61,909 nucleotides of DNA from Marinitenerispora sediminis (GTDB lineage Bacteria > Actinomycetota > Actinomycetes > Streptosporangiales > Streptosporangiaceae). The notes below the pieces were generated by a model. The model searched no databases, was not told the origin of the DNA, and saw only the letters and a list, made by a program, of their open reading frames with translations. The DNA lies in contig NZ_QEIO01000052.1 in NCBI RefSeq assembly GCF_003336425.1, forward strand, positions 1-61,909, read 5' to 3'. Positions 11,769 through 22,067 of this stretch are shown piece after piece; position 1 is the stretch's first letter, and each line of letters begins with the position of its first letter. The position numbers and the translations under genes are program-made.

Positions 11769-14700
11769 TCAGCCCCCGCCGAAGACGCGGTCCACCACCC
11801 GGGCGGCGGCGCGGCCGTCGTCCAGCGGGCAGAACTGGTCCACGAAGGCCCGGTAGCGGTCGGCGTAGCTCCCGGCCACCTCGTCGATGCCGAGCACGGA
11901 GGCGATCACGTCGTCGGACTCCAGCAGCAGCGGTCCCGGCGCGGTCTCCTCGAAGTCGAAGTAGAACCCGCGCAGGTTGTCCCGGTAGCTCTCGATGTCG
12001 TAGGTGAAGAACAGCATCGGCCGCCCGGTGTTGGCGAAGTCGAACATCATCGACGAGTAGTCGGTGACCAGGATGTCGGTGATCAGGAACAGCTCCATGA
12101 TCTCCGGGTACAGCGACACGTCGTAGACGAAGTCCTCACCGACGATCGGCACGCTGTCGACCACCCGCGGGTGCCGGCGGACCAGCAGCACGTGGTCATC
12201 GCCCAGCTTGTCGTACATGCGGCGCAGGTCGAGGTGCAGGTCGAGCTTGTGCTTGCCGCGGGTGTAGTACTTGTCGTCCCGCCAGGTCGGCGCGTACAGG
12301 ATCACCTTCCGGCCCTCCGGCAGCCCAAGTCTGCGGCGGGTGCGCTCGGCGAGCGCCTCCCGCTCGGCGGAGAAGAAGATGTCGTTGCGGGGGTAGCCCG
12401 TCTCCAGGATCTCCCCCTCGAAGCGGAACGCCCGGCGCAGGATCGGGGTGGCCCACGGGCTCGGCGAGACGAGGTAGTCCCACTGCCGCGTCTCCCACGC
12501 CAGCTTCTCGTGGTAGTCGCGGGACTTGCCGCGGATGTTCTCGATGTCGAAGCCGATCCGCTTGAGCATCGAGCCGTGCCAGGTCTGCACGACCGTCTGG
12601 TCCGGCCGCCGGGTGAACCAGGCGGGCTGGCGGGAGTTGGTGACCAGGTAGCGTGCGCGGGCCAGCGACTCGTAGAAGTCGCGGCCGTTGTGCCGCACCC
12701 GGGTGAGGTCCGCCGGCAGGTTGACCTGACCGTCGCGCACCAGCCAGGACATGGGGTAGTCCGCCCAGCGTCCGCCGCGCGCCCGCAGTTCGGCGTAGAC
12801 GCTGTGCGGGCTGTCGGAGAACTGCCGGCCGGTGTAGCTGTCGAAGAGGATCTCCTCGCGCAGCTCCTCCTCGCGCATGGCGGGGTAGCTCTCCTCGCGC
12901 AGCCGGCGCTGCGCGAAGCTGCCGCGCTCGTCGGGGCGCAGGTCGCCGCCCACCCGGAGCACCGGGGTGTCGAACCCGCTGTCGGCGAAGGTGTAGCCGC
13001 GCTCGGGCGTCTCCATCTCCAGCGGCAGGGACCGGACGAAGGCGGAGTCGAGTTCGGCGCGGACGTCGGTGCCCTCGCTGCCGTCGTGGCGGACCCGGGC
13101 CCAGAGCTGGTACGAGCCGGCCGAGAGCGGGAGGGTGCCGGACAGGGTCCGGATGGCGGCGGGGGTGAAGACGGCGCGGAAGGCGTCGCCGTCGCGGGTG
13201 ACGTCGAAGACGTGCTCCTCGTCGCGCCCGCGCGCCTTGAACACCAGCCGCAGCTGGGAGTCGGCCGCGTACTGGCCGGTCAGCACGAGCTCGCGGCCCT
13301 GGGCGCCGGCCCACTCCGCGGCGCGGATCACCGGGTGGGCCCAGCCGGCGCGCAGCCGCAGGTGCCCGTCGCTGGTCCGCTGCACGACGACTTCGTGGTA
13401 GCCGTCACCGGCCGGGTGCGCGGCCGGCTCGACGTCCTCGGGCAGCACCAGCGGGACCGCGGTGCCGACCGGGGTGCGCAGCTCGGCGCGCCACCGCTCC
13501 TGCCGGAGCGCGCCGTTGCCCTCGTTCACCATGTGGTTGAGCAGTTCGGCGGCGGGGATCCGGACGCTGAACCGGTCGCCGACCGTCTGCAGCGGGCGCT
13601 CCAGCACGGCCGTGCCGGGCAGCCGGGTGAGCCGCAGCACGCGGGCCTCGGCGGCCGGCGGTGCGACGAACTCGCCGCTGATCTCCAGTTCGGGGGCGGG
13701 CGCGGCGGCGTCGAGCCGGTGCCCGCGGACCCGGGCCCGCACCGGCGCCACCCGGATGCGCAGCTGCTGGTCGTCGTCCCAGACCGGCCGCACCCAGACA
13801 TCCTCGGCCACCTGGTGGTAGGGCGGCCGCTCCGGCGGCCCGGAGACCGGGTTGGCGACGATCCGGCGCCGCACCAGGCCCCGGTTGACGACCACCAGCT
13901 CCAGCTGCCACTCGGTGGCCCGCCACTGCCCGGACATCCGGAGCTTGGCGGGGTCGAGGGAGACCTCGAAGCCGCCGTAGTCGTGCCGGGCGGCGTCGGG
14001 GACGTCGGGCAGCCGGTACTCGGCGGCCAGCCGGACCTTGACCGGGACGGGGACCCGCCGACCGGTGTCGGCGTTCACCGCGAACGCCAGCAGCTGCTGC
14101 TGCCAGCGCCGGCCGGCGCGCAGGTGGCGGATGCCGATGCGCCCTCCGACGACGAGCCGGCCGTCGCGCCACTGGACGCTCTCGGTCTTCTGCCGGACCT
14201 TGAGCTCGGTGTCGAGCCGGTACAGCTCTCGGGGGACGCCGGTCTCGGGGTCCTCGAAGAAGGGGTAGCGGATGTAGTAGTGCAGGCCGCGGCGGACCAC
14301 CGGCGCCTTCTTGAGCTCGACGCTCTTCTGGAAGGTGATGACCTCCATGAGGCGGTCGAGCCGGCGCTTGCGCACCAGGTGGTAGTTGAGCCGGTGCAGC
14401 ACCCCCACACCGTCCAGTACGGCTCGGTCGACGGTGTCGAGGTAGGCGTTGGCGAGGTCGAGGAACCGCTCACGGGCGGCCTGGTCGGCGTCGTCCAGCC
14501 GGAGCAGCACGCGGCGCAGGTCGCGGCGCAGCGCGTGGTCGTCCCACAGGGCTCGGTCGGCGCCCGCGAGCGAGGCGCTGAGGTCGGCGATCGCGGCGAC
14601 GCGCCGGCTCATGTTCTCGATCCGGCTGAGGTCGTCGACGGCCTCGCGGTCGCGGCGCAGGTAGACGGGGGCGGGCAGCACGTCGACGGCGCGGGCGGCG

Positions 14701-15476
14701 AAGTGCGCGCGCAGCACGGCGAGGTCGGCGTCTTCCTCGTCCCGGAGGGGCGGGAGGCTCTCCCAGAACGTCCGCCGCCACAGCTTGTTGCCGAGCAGCC
14801 GGTCGGCGAGCAGCGCGGGGGTCGCGCGGACGTGCGTGCCGACGCGCACGCGGTCGAAGGCGCGGCGGTGCGCGCTGGACGGCCGGGAGCCGAGCTCGTT
14901 GAAGCGGTACAGGTTGCCGGCGGCGAAGTCCGACCCGCTGCTCTCCAGTGAGTCGAGCAGGTAGCGGACGGCGTAGCCGGGCAGCGCGTCGTCGCCCCGG
15001 ACGAACAGCAGGTACTCGCCCGAGGAGGCTCCGGCGCCCAGCCGGCAGGCGGCGGCGTCCCCGCCGGCCGCGGCGGTGAGCAGCGTCACGGTGGCGCCGC
15101 CGATGCGGGTGCCCGCGACGTCGCGGGCGACGTCGAGCCCCTCGGTGCGGGCCGCGCCGACCGACTCGCCGTCCTCCTCCTCGCCGTCGTCCTTGGCGGC
15201 GTCGGGGTCGGTGTCGGGGTCGGCGTCGGTCGCGGCCCGGGCGGCGGGCTCGCCGTCGGCGTCCTCGTCCTCCCCCTCGTCCTTGGCGGCGTCCGCGGCG
15301 GCGACGCCGTCAGCCCGCGGCTCCGCCGGGTCGGCGGGCCCGGTGCGGGCCTCGATCGGCACCAGGACGATCTCGGCGTCGGCCAGGTCGGCGCTCTGCC
15401 CGGCCAGTGAGTCCAGGCAGTCCCGCAGGCGGGGCTCGGTGACGTCGAAGGGAACGATGAGGCTGAGCTTGGGCAC
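11769..15476 (-). CDS. Two-domain GT2 / TagF-like polyol-phosphate transferase
   Basis: 1235 residues. The N-terminal third is a GT-A family 2 glycosyltransferase ([20 protein letters not shown] start, donor-site Asp pair in [12 protein letters not shown]). A middle beta-rich region of about 400 residues follows. The C-terminal third is a CDP-glycerol glycerophosphotransferase (TagF/TarF) domain with [39 protein letters not shown], and [23 protein letters not shown]. It should polymerise a teichoic-acid or sugar/polyol-phosphate wall polymer at the inner membrane face. Start GTG 15476 follows GGGAGA; upstream frame is rejected because the family begins here. Residues 45-108 are an Asp/Glu/Ala-rich insertion that splits the GT2 domain. 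No other wall-polymer genes are adjacent. Confidence 0.88.
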   Translation of the reverse strand: MPKLSLIVPFDVTEPRLRDCLDSLAGQSADLADAEIVLVPIEARTGPADPAEPRADGVAAADAAKDEGEDEDADGEPAARAATDADPDTDPDAAKDDGEEEDGESVGAARTEGLDVARDVAGTRIGGATVTLLTAAAGGDAAACRLGAGASSGEYLLFVRGDDALPGYAVRYLLDSLESSGSDFAAGNLYRFNELGSRPSSAHRRAFDRVRVGTHVRATPALLADRLLGNKLWRRTFWESLPPLRDEEDADLAVLRAHFAARAVDVLPAPVYLRRDREAVDDLSRIENMSRRVAAIADLSASLAGADRALWDDHALRRDLRRVLLRLDDADQAARERFLDLANAYLDTVDRAVLDGVGVLHRLNYHLVRKRRLDRLMEVITFQKSVELKKAPVVRRGLHYYIRYPFFEDPETGVPRELYRLDTELKVRQKTESVQWRDGRLVVGGRIGIRHLRAGRRWQQQLLAFAVNADTGRRVPVPVKVRLAAEYRLPDVPDAARHDYGGFEVSLDPAKLRMSGQWRATEWQLELVVVNRGLVRRRIVANPVSGPPERPPYHQVAEDVWVRPVWDDDQQLRIRVAPVRARVRGHRLDAAAPAPELEISGEFVAPPAAEARVLRLTRLPGTAVLERPLQTVGDRFSVRIPAAELLNHMVNEGNGALRQERWRAELRTPVGTAVPLVLPEDVEPAAHPAGDGYHEVVVQRTSDGHLRLRAGWAHPVIRAAEWAGAQGRELVLTGQYAADSQLRLVFKARGRDEEHVFDVTRDGDAFRAVFTPAAIRTLSGTLPLSAGSYQLWARVRHDGSEGTDVRAELDSAFVRSLPLEMETPERGYTFADSGFDTPVLRVGGDLRPDERGSFAQRRLREESYPAMREEELREEILFDSYTGRQFSDSPHSVYAELRARGGRWADYPMSWLVRDGQVNLPADLTRVRHNGRDFYESLARARYLVTNSRQPAWFTRRPDQTVVQTWHGSMLKRIGFDIENIRGKSRDYHEKLAWETRQWDYLVSPSPWATPILRRAFRFEGEILETGYPRNDIFFSAEREALAERTRRRLGLPEGRKVILYAPTWRDDKYYTRGKHKLDLHLDLRRMYDKLGDDHVLLVRRHPRVVDSVPIVGEDFVYDVSLYPEIMELFLITDILVTDYSSMMFDFANTGRPMLFFTYDIESYRDNLRGFYFDFEETAPGPLLLESDDVIASVLGIDEVAGSYADRYRAFVDQFCPLDDGRAAARVVDRVFGGG

Positions 15477-16009
15477 GGAAAAACAGTCTCCCGGTCTTCT
15501 CTGCTGGAGCGGGGTCACAGAGACCGGACCCGATCGGGCCCGGCGGTTGGTGGGCCAACCTAAACCACGTTGAGTAAGCGGCTCGTAAGTTCCCGTTATC
15601 GGGGAGCCGACCGCGACGAGCCGTCGCTCTCCCACAAAAATACCGGTATGCGTGGCCGCTGTCGGCCGGTCGGGGTTTCGGCGCCGGGCAGGCGGGACGC
15701 GGAGGCGGGCGCCGCGCCCGGGCGCTCGTGCGGGACGGCCGGCGTCGGCGAGAATTGGGGCGGGCGGCGTCCGTCACCGGAGGGCACCGCGGGCGCCGCG
15801 GCGGCGGATGCCGGAGGGAGGTGCGGGGATGCGCGGGACGATGCCGGTCGACGGGCGGCGGACGCCCGTGCCGCGCCTCCCCGGCTCCCCCCGTTCCGGC
15901 GGCCGCCGGGAGCGGCGGCCCGCGGGCAGCCCCGGCCCCGCGCGACGCGCGGAGTGCCGGTCGGCGCCCGCCCACTCGTTCGCACCCGCACCCGTTTCGA
16001 AGGAGCCGC
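15477..16009. other. Divergent intergenic region, no gene seen
   Basis: About 530 bases between the transferase gene and the DUF6703-like gene. The first 150 bases are less GC-rich (CTAAACCACG, AAAAATACCGG) and are the likely promoter of the transferase; the rest is GC-rich and featureless. A znuA gene is often found in this neighbourhood in related genomes but is not here. Confidence 0.5.
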
Positions 16010-16381
16010 GTGTCACGTAAGCGCAAGAAGCCCTCCCGCCGCCCCGCCGCCGCGCCGAGGCGCCCGCTACCGGAGGGCGACGCCTTCTTCACCCCGGAGG
16101 CCGGCGCGCTGCGGCGCGCGGTGGAGCGGCGCAGCGCGGTGCCGCTCGTGTGGCTGCACAACGCGCCGCGGTGGGTGCTGCCGGTGGGGATGGCCGGCGT
16201 GTTCATCGCCGGGCTGCTGATCGCGGGGCTCATCGGCGCGGTACTGCTCGCGGTGCTAGCGCTGTTCTTCGCGTGGCTGGCGTTCCTGGCCTGGCCCAGG
16301 CTGCGCGGGGGCGAGCGCGCCATGCGGGTCGTGGTGGTGGCCACACTCACCGGGCTGGCCGTCCTGCAGACCGGATCATGA
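16010..16381 (+). CDS. Small DUF6703-like membrane protein
   Basis: 123 residues. A basic N-terminus (SRKRKKPSRRPAAAPRR) is followed by LRRAVERRSAVPLVWLHNAPRW and three membrane helices (VLPVGMAGVFIAGLLIAGLI; AVLLAVLALFFAWLAFLAWP; AMRVVVVATLTGLAVLQ). The layout matches the actinobacterial DUF6703 type from memory. GTG 16010 has AAGGAG five bases upstream. It lies just before the Zur-controlled transporter genes but ends upstream of the Zur box, so it is not in that operon. Function unknown. Confidence 0.75.
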   Translation: MSRKRKKPSRRPAAAPRRPLPEGDAFFTPEAGALRRAVERRSAVPLVWLHNAPRWVLPVGMAGVFIAGLLIAGLIGAVLLAVLALFFAWLAFLAWPRLRGGERAMRVVVVATLTGLAVLQTGS

Positions 16382-16393
16382 AACCGGACATTT

Positions 16394-16414
16394 TGACAAT
16401 CATTTTCGTTGTCG
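16394..16414. promoter_or_regulatory. Zur box upstream of znuCB-zur
   Basis: TGACAATCATTTTCGTTGTCG is an AT-rich imperfect palindrome (GACAA at 16395-16399, TTGTC at 16409-16413) of the Fur/Zur type, 14 bp before znuC. With a Fur-family regulator as last gene of the operon, zinc-dependent autoregulation is very likely. Confidence 0.85.
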
Positions 16415-16427
16415 GCAGACTTGAGAG

Positions 16428-17249
16428 GTGTCTGAGGTAGCTGTCGCGGATCCGCGACCGGAACCCGCGCCGCCCGCCTTCCGCGTCACCGGGGCCGTGG
16501 TCGAGTACGACGGCCGGCCGGTGCTGGACGGCGTCTCCTTCGAGGTCCCGCGCGGCGAGGTGCTCGCCATCCTCGGGCCCAACGGTTCGGGGAAGTCGAC
16601 CCTGTCGCGCGCCATGCTCGGCCTGGTGCCGCTGCACCGGGGCGGCGTCGAACTCCACGGCGTCCCGGTCCGGCGGTTCCGGCAGTGGGGCCGCGTCGGC
16701 TACGTGCCGCAGCGCCTCCCGGCTGGCGGCGGGGTGCCCGCCACCGTGCGCGAGGTGGTCGCCTCCGGGCAGGTCGCGCGGCTGCGCCGCCTCCGGCTGC
16801 CGGGGCCCGCCGACCGCGCGGCGGTGGACGAGGCGCTGGCCGCCGTGGGGCTCGCCGACCGCGCGCGCGACTCCGTCCACGAGCTCTCCGGCGGCCAGCA
16901 GCAGCGGGTGCTGATCGCCCGCGCGCTGGCGGGCCGCCCTGACACCTTCGTCATGGACGAGCCGATGGCCGGCGTGGACGCGGCCAGCCAGCGGGCCCTG
17001 GCCGGGGCGGTCGCCGAACTGCGGCGGCGCGGCCACACGGTGGTGCTGGTCCTGCACGAGCTGGGACCCCTGCGTCCGCTGATCCAGCGCGCCGTCGTGC
17101 TCGCACACGGACGGATCGCCCACGACGGCGAACCGCCCCGTCCGGCGGGCGAACCCGCCCGTCCCGACCACGACCACGCGCCCCCGGACGCCGGCGCGCC
17201 GCTGCTCGCCCCGGCGGTGCCGGGCCTGGAGGTCCCCCGCCGTGACTGA
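16428..17249 (+). CDS. znuC: Zinc ABC transporter, ATP-binding protein
   Basis: 273-residue ABC ATPase powering metal import. Walker A is LGPNGSGKST (about residue 51), the Q-loop is YVPQRLP, the signature motif LSGGQQQRV, Walker B TFVMDEPMAGVD, and the switch His lies in VLHELG. The C-terminus carries DHDHAPPD, a His/Asp-rich tail common in zinc transporters. GTG 16428 follows the Zur box closely, so its transcript has a very short leader. The stop overlaps the start of znuB. No substrate-binding protein (znuA) is in the window. Confidence 0.93.
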   Translation: MSEVAVADPRPEPAPPAFRVTGAVVEYDGRPVLDGVSFEVPRGEVLAILGPNGSGKSTLSRAMLGLVPLHRGGVELHGVPVRRFRQWGRVGYVPQRLPAGGGVPATVREVVASGQVARLRRLRLPGPADRAAVDEALAAVGLADRARDSVHELSGGQQQRVLIARALAGRPDTFVMDEPMAGVDAASQRALAGAVAELRRRGHTVVLVLHELGPLRPLIQRAVVLAHGRIAHDGEPPRPAGEPARPDHDHAPPDAGAPLLAPAVPGLEVPRRD

Positions 17250-18141
17250 GCTGCTGGAACTGGACTTCATGCGCCGCGCGCTGCTCGCGGCCGTGCTCGT
17301 CGGGCTCACCGCGCCGGCCATCGGCACCTTCCTGGTGCAGCGCCGGCTCGCGCTGCTCGGCGACGGTATCGGGCACGTCGCGCTGACCGGGGTCGCGCTT
17401 GGCTACCTGACCAGCTCGTCGCCGGTGATCACCGCGCTCATCGTGTCGGCGCTGGGCGCCGCGCTCATCGAGGTGGTCCGGGCTCGCACCCGTACCAGCG
17501 GCGACGTGGCGCTCGCGCTGCTCTTCTACGGCGGCATCGCCGGCGGCGTGCTGCTGATCGGCCTGGCGCCGGGGCAGAGCACCGGCACCCTCACCTCGTT
17601 CCTGTTCGGCTCGGTGACCAGCGTCAGCGAGGAGGACGTCACCATCATGGCCGCGCTCGCGGTGCTGGTGCTTGGCGTCCTGGCGTACTTCGGCCGCGAG
17701 CTGTTCGTGCTGTGCCAGGACGAGGAGGTCGCCCGGACGCACGGGCTGCCGGTCCGGCTGCTCAGCCTGGTGATCGCGGTGACGGCGGCGCTGACGGTCG
17801 TCGTCGCGATGCGCGTGGTGGGCGTGCTGCTGGTGAGCGCGCTCATGGTCGTACCGGTGGCCGCCGCCCAGCAGCTGACCCGCGGCTTCCGGGCCACGGT
17901 GGGGGTCGCCATGCTGGTGGGCGTGCTCTCGGCGATCGGCGGACTGAGCACGGCCTTCTACGCCGACGTGGCACCGGGCTCGACCATCGTGTTGATCGCT
18001 CTCGGGGTGTTCGCGGCGGCCGTCGCGGCCGGCCGGGTGCTGCGCCGCCGGCGCGGGCGCGCCGGCGCGGTCCGGCGGACGCGCGGGGCGGCCGCGCTCG
18101 GTAGCATTCCCGGGACCGAGTCGGGGAGCATGAGGACATGA
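17242..18141 (+). CDS. znuB: Zinc ABC transporter, permease
   Basis: 299 residues, ABC-3 family permease with about eight membrane helices. Typical parts include FMRRALLAAVLVGLTAPAIGTFLVQRRLALLGDGIGH at the N-terminus and LLVSALMVVPVAAAQQL. It forms the membrane channel with ZnuC. GTG 17242 overlaps znuC by 8 bp and the stop overlaps zur by ATGA, so the three proteins are translationally coupled. Confidence 0.93.
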   Translation: MTELLELDFMRRALLAAVLVGLTAPAIGTFLVQRRLALLGDGIGHVALTGVALGYLTSSSPVITALIVSALGAALIEVVRARTRTSGDVALALLFYGGIAGGVLLIGLAPGQSTGTLTSFLFGSVTSVSEEDVTIMAALAVLVLGVLAYFGRELFVLCQDEEVARTHGLPVRLLSLVIAVTAALTVVVAMRVVGVLLVSALMVVPVAAAQQLTRGFRATVGVAMLVGVLSAIGGLSTAFYADVAPGSTIVLIALGVFAAAVAAGRVLRRRRGRAGAVRRTRGAAALGSIPGTESGSMRT

Positions 18142-18533
18142 GCACACGCCGCGAGACCGTACGTCAGGCGCTGAACGAGAGCACGGGCTTCCGCAGCGCC
18201 CAGGACCTTTATGCCGACCTGCGCGCCGAGGGCTCCAAGATCGGGCTCACGACGGTGTACCGCGCGCTGCAGGCGCTCAGCGACGCCGGCGAGATCGACG
18301 TGCTGCGCAACGCCGAGGGCGAGGCGGTCTACCGCGCCTGCGCCACCGAGCGGCACCACCACCACCTGGTCTGCCGGTCCTGCGGCAAGGCGGTCGAGAT
18401 CGAGGGGCCCGCGGTGGAGAAGTGGGCCGAGAGCATCGCGGTGCAGCACGGCTTCGTCAACCTCACGCACACCGTCGAGATCTTCGGCACCTGCGCCGAC
18501 TGCTGCGCGCGGAGGACCGCGGAGGCCTCCTGA
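18138..18533 (+). CDS. zur: Zinc uptake regulator, Fur family
   Basis: 131 residues. N-terminal winged helix (FRSAQDLYADLRAEGSKIGLTTVYRALQAL) and C-terminal metal domain with HHHHLVCRSCGK and CADCCARR, which give the structural zinc Cys pairs and sensing His residues. Fur-family regulator; the operon context with znuCB and an AT-rich palindromic box points to Zur rather than Fur. It represses zinc import when zinc is plentiful. Overlaps znuB by 4 bp. Confidence 0.93.
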   Translation: MSTRRETVRQALNESTGFRSAQDLYADLRAEGSKIGLTTVYRALQALSDAGEIDVLRNAEGEAVYRACATERHHHHLVCRSCGKAVEIEGPAVEKWAESIAVQHGFVNLTHTVEIFGTCADCCARRTAEAS

Positions 18534-18545
18534 CCGGAGGCCTCC
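18521..18545. terminator. Hairpin at the zur stop codon
   Basis: GGAGGCCTCC occurs at 18521-18530 and again at 18536-18545 with a 5-nt spacer that contains the zur stop. It serves the convergent genes zur and the SGNH hydrolase. No T-run. Confidence 0.7.
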
Positions 18546-18549
18546 CCGT

Positions 18550-19359
18550 TCACCGCAGGCGCTCCAGGTTCGGCCGCTTGGGCGCCCGGCCGTCGCCCGA
18601 GGACCGTCCGGTGAGCCGGCGCCCGATCCAGGGCACCAGGTACTCGCGCGCCCAGTGCAGGTCCTCCTGGCGGGCCAGCCGCCAGTCCCGGGGCAGCTCC
18701 TCGGGCCAGGGCTGGCGCCAGTCGCCCTCCGCGGCCACCCCGAGCACCTCGCAGACGCGCAGGGCGAGCCGGCGGTGGCCCTCGGAGGAGAGGTGCAGCC
18801 GGTCGGCGCTCCACGCCCGGCGGTCCTGGAGCACCCGCATGCTCCACAGGTCGACGACCGCGCAGCCGTACTGGTCGGCGATGGCGCGTACGTGCATGTT
18901 GTAGGTGGCGACCTTGCCGCGCAGGTGCCGCATGACCGGCTGGAAGCCGGTGTCGAACCCGGTGAAGACGACGACGGCGGCGCCGGTGCCGGCCAGGCGG
19001 GCGACGGCGGCCTCGAAGACCGCCGCGACCTGGTCGGGGTCCCCGCCGGGCCGGATGATGTCGTTGCCGCCCGCGCAGAGCGTGACGAGGTCGGGGTGGA
19101 GTTCGACCGCGCGCGGCAGCTGCTCGGCCGTGATCTGCCGGATCAGCTTGCCGCGCACCGCCAGGTTCGCGTACCGCACCTCGGGAACGCGGTCGGCCAG
19201 GTGCTCGGCCACCCGGTCGGCCCAGCCGCGGAACCGGCCGCGGGCAGCGCCGCTGTCGTCCGGGACGGGATCGTTCAGCCCCTCCGTGAAACTGTCGCCG
19301 AGTGCCACGTAGGAGATGACGTCCTGGGTGAGGTCGAGCCCTCCGTGAAAGTCGGTCAT
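18550..19359 (-). CDS. SGNH/GDSL hydrolase, copy 1
   Basis: 269-residue esterase/lipase-like hydrolase. Block I is ALGDSFTEG (nucleophile Ser23), block III GGNDII, and block V DRLHLSSEGHRRL supplies the catalytic Asp and His. It has no signal peptide or membrane segment, so it is cytosolic. The C-terminus ends WAREYLVPWIGRR and LTGRSSGDG, a feature shared with copy 2. Substrate unknown; such proteins act on acyl esters of lipids, carbohydrates or cofactors. ATG 19359. Confidence 0.88.
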   Translation of the reverse strand: MTDFHGGLDLTQDVISYVALGDSFTEGLNDPVPDDSGAARGRFRGWADRVAEHLADRVPEVRYANLAVRGKLIRQITAEQLPRAVELHPDLVTLCAGGNDIIRPGGDPDQVAAVFEAAVARLAGTGAAVVVFTGFDTGFQPVMRHLRGKVATYNMHVRAIADQYGCAVVDLWSMRVLQDRRAWSADRLHLSSEGHRRLALRVCEVLGVAAEGDWRQPWPEELPRDWRLARQEDLHWAREYLVPWIGRRLTGRSSGDGRAPKRPNLERLR

Positions 19360-19476
19360 GGTATTCGATGATGCCGGGCGAATCCATGGTTACGCGACAG
19401 TAGGTTGCGGTATTCGCGAGTTTTGTCGCGCTCCTCACGTTTCAGGCCAGCGGTGGCGGCTGTTCGCCGCCTCCGC

Positions 19477-20292
19477 TCAGCGCACGACCGGCGTCAGCTC
19501 CGGGCGCTTGGCGGTGACGTGGTCACCGGAGGACCGCCCGGTGAGCCGGCGCCCCAGCCACGGCACGAGGAAGCCGCGCGCCCACCGCAGGTCGGCACGG
19601 CGCGCGGTGCGCCAGTCCACGGCCTCGGCCGGCGGCCACGGCTCGTCCCACCGGCCCTCGGCCGGCACCCCGAGCGCCTCGCACACTCCCAGCGCCAGCC
19701 GGCGGTGCCCCTCGGGGGACATGTGCAGCCGGTCGGCGTGCCAGGCGCGCGGATCGGTGAGCACGTCCATTCGCCACTGGTCCACGAGGTGGCAGCCGTG
19801 GCGGTCGGCGATCGTCCGGATGTTCAGGTAGAAGCGGGCGAACACCCCGATGCGGGCCCGCATGTAGCCGGTGGCGAAGTTGACGCCGGTGAACAGCACG
19901 ACCTCCGCGCCGGTCGCGCGCAGCTGCCGCACGGCGTGCTCCACGCCCCGGGCGAGCCGGTCGGGGTCGCCGCCCGGCCGCAGCAGGTCGTTGCCGCCGG
20001 CGCTGAACGTGACCAGATCCGGGCGCAGTTCCAGCGCGCGCGGCAGCTGCTCGGCCAGCACCTGGCCGAGCAGCTTGCCGCGGACCGCGAGGTTGGCGTA
20101 GCCGACCCGGCCGACGTGCGCGGCCGCGTGGTCGGCGAACCGGTCCGCCCACCCGCGGAAGTGTCCGTGCGGGTGGCCGTCGCTGTCCGGATAGGGGTCG
20201 CCGACCCCTTCGGTGAAGCTGTCCCCGACGGCGACGTAGGCGAGGTCGGTGCGTCCCGCGAGGGGGCTCTCCGGCACCTCGGCCCGGCTCAC
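19477..20292 (-). CDS. SGNH/GDSL hydrolase, copy 2
   Basis: 271 residues, clearly a paralogue of the gene at 18550-19359: [47 protein letters not shown] and [15 protein letters not shown] correspond block by block, and both end with [15 protein letters not shown]. All catalytic residues are kept. GTG 20292 overlaps the uppS stop as GTGA, so it is coupled to uppS and recO; copy 1 lies 117 bp further on. The link to uppS could mean a role in lipid-linked intermediates, but this is inference. Confidence 0.88.
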   Translation of the reverse strand: MSRAEVPESPLAGRTDLAYVAVGDSFTEGVGDPYPDSDGHPHGHFRGWADRFADHAAAHVGRVGYANLAVRGKLLGQVLAEQLPRALELRPDLVTFSAGGNDLLRPGGDPDRLARGVEHAVRQLRATGAEVVLFTGVNFATGYMRARIGVFARFYLNIRTIADRHGCHLVDQWRMDVLTDPRAWHADRLHMSPEGHRRLALGVCEALGVPAEGRWDEPWPPAEAVDWRTARRADLRWARGFLVPWLGRRLTGRSSGDHVTAKRPELTPVVR

Positions 20293-21113
20293 GGGGTCGG
20301 CTCCACCGGGTTGGGCACCGCGCCGCCGTAGCGCCGGTCCCGGCTGGCGTAGATCTCGCACGCGTGCCAGAAGTGCCGCCGGTCGAAGTCCGGCCAGAGG
20401 GTGTCGAGGAAGACGAACTCCGCGTAGGCCGACTGCCAGAGCAGGAAGTTGGAGAAGCGCTGCTCGCCCGAGGAGCGGACGAACAGGTCGACGTCCGGGA
20501 TCTCGGGCTCGTCGAGGTACTTCGCGACGGTCGCCTCGGTCACCCGGTCCGGATTGATCCGGCCCTCGGCCGCGGCGCGGGCGATCCGCGCGGCGGCGTC
20601 GGCGATCTCCGCGCGCCCGCCGTAGTTCACGCAGAACTGGAGGGTGAGGGTGCTGTTGTCCTTGGTCATCTCCTCGGCGTCCTCCAGTTCGGAGATGACG
20701 CTCTTCCACAGCCGCCCCCTCCGCCCCGCCCAGCGGACCCGCACGCCGCGGGCGTGCAGCTCGTCGCGGCGGCGGCGGATGACCTCGCGGTTGAAGCCCA
20801 TGAGGAAGCGGACCTCCTCGGGCGAGCGCTTCCAGTTCTCGGTGGAGAACGCGTAGGCGGAGAGGTAGGGGACGCCGAGCTCCAGCGCGCCCTCGATGAC
20901 GTCGAACAGGGAGTTCTCGCCCGCCTTGTGCCCCTCGGTGCGCGGCAGCCCGCGCTCCTTGGCCCAGCGCCCGTTGCCGTCCATGACGATGGCCACGTGC
21001 CGGGGCACCAGTTCACGCGGCAGCTCCGGCGGCCGCGCGCCGCTGGGGTGCGGCCGCGGCGGCTCGGCCTTGCGGCCGGCCGACTTGGACGAAAGGGGGT
21101 TGTACAGGCTCAC
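20289..21113 (-). CDS. uppS: Isoprenyl (undecaprenyl/decaprenyl) diphosphate synthase
   Basis: cis-prenyltransferase that makes the lipid carrier for cell-wall precursors. 274 residues. [20 protein letters not shown] holds the catalytic Asp; [25 protein letters not shown] and [19 protein letters not shown] are the other conserved regions. Actinobacteria may have two such enzymes with different chain lengths, so the exact product is not certain. GTG 21113 overlaps the recO stop as GTGA. The operon order recO-uppS is standard in actinobacteria. Confidence 0.94.
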   Translation of the reverse strand: MSLYNPLSSKSAGRKAEPPRPHPSGARPPELPRELVPRHVAIVMDGNGRWAKERGLPRTEGHKAGENSLFDVIEGALELGVPYLSAYAFSTENWKRSPEEVRFLMGFNREVIRRRRDELHARGVRVRWAGRRGRLWKSVISELEDAEEMTKDNSTLTLQFCVNYGGRAEIADAAARIARAAAEGRINPDRVTEATVAKYLDEPEIPDVDLFVRSSGEQRFSNFLLWQSAYAEFVFLDTLWPDFDRRHFWHACEIYASRDRRYGGAVPNPVEPTP

Positions 21114-21841
21114 GTACGCTCCACGAGGCGCAGGGATCGGATTCCGTTTTCCAGGTGCCACTGCAGGTAGGCGGCGACCAGCCCGCTGCACTCGGTGCGG
21201 TGCCGGCCGTCGCTGGCGTCGGCCTGGGCCCAGTCGCCGCGCAGCAGTGCCGCCATGAGGTGGACCGTCTCCGGCGCCGGAGCGGCCGAACCCGCCGGTC
21301 GGCACACCGAGCACACGGTACCGCCGGCGTGCACCGCGAAGGAACGGTGGGATCCGTGCGACCCGCAGCGCGCGCACTCCTCAAGCGCCGGAGCGTACCC
21401 CGCGACGGCGAGTGAGCGCAGCAGGTAGGCGTCCAGGACCAGGCGCGGGTCGTGGGCGGCCTCCGCCAGCGTGCGCAGGCCGCCCACGAGCAGCAGGAAC
21501 TGCCGCAGCGCGGGGTCTTTCTCGACGATGACGATCTTCTCGGCCGTCTCCAGCATGGCGGTGCCCGCCGTGTACCGCGGGTAGTCGGCGACGAGCGGCT
21601 CCCCGTAGGCCCGCAGCGTGTCGGCCTGGGTGATGACGTCGAGCGTGCGGCCGGTGTGCAGCTGCAGGTCCACGTGGGTGAAGGGCTCCAGGCGGGCGCC
21701 GAACCGGGACTTGGTGCGCCGCACCCCCTTGCCGACCGCCCGCACCAGCCCGGTGCGCCGGGTCAGCAGGGTGACGATGCGGTCGGCCTCCCCCAGCTTC
21801 TGGGTGCGCAGGACGACGCCCTCGTCGCGGTAGAGGCTCAC
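21110..21841 (-). CDS. recO: DNA repair protein RecO
   Basis: 243 residues. Recombination mediator of the RecFOR pathway; anneals ssDNA and loads RecA. The N-terminal OB fold begins [21 protein letters not shown]; the zinc finger is CARCGS...CSVCR near residue 180. GTG 21841 follows GGCGAGAATGGGCAC. First gene of recO-uppS-SGNH. Confidence 0.93.
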   Translation of the reverse strand: MSLYRDEGVVLRTQKLGEADRIVTLLTRRTGLVRAVGKGVRRTKSRFGARLEPFTHVDLQLHTGRTLDVITQADTLRAYGEPLVADYPRYTAGTAMLETAEKIVIVEKDPALRQFLLLVGGLRTLAEAAHDPRLVLDAYLLRSLAVAGYAPALEECARCGSHGSHRSFAVHAGGTVCSVCRPAGSAAPAPETVHLMAALLRGDWAQADASDGRHRTECSGLVAAYLQWHLENGIRSLRLVERT

Positions 21842-22067
21842 GTGCCCATTCTCGCCGATCGCGCGCTCCCGGGCGAACCGGGCGGCGCGGGGCCGGCGGG
21901 ACCGCGGCCACCGGCGCCCCACCAGCGACATCACCGATTGGTAACGCCTCTCGCCGCGAAGTGGTCTACGATCAGCGCCCGAAGCGACAAATGGTGACTC
22001 TCTACCAATTGCACCGTTTTCAGCAGTCCCGAGTTTCCCACCCTCCCCAGAACGGAACGGGGGCACG

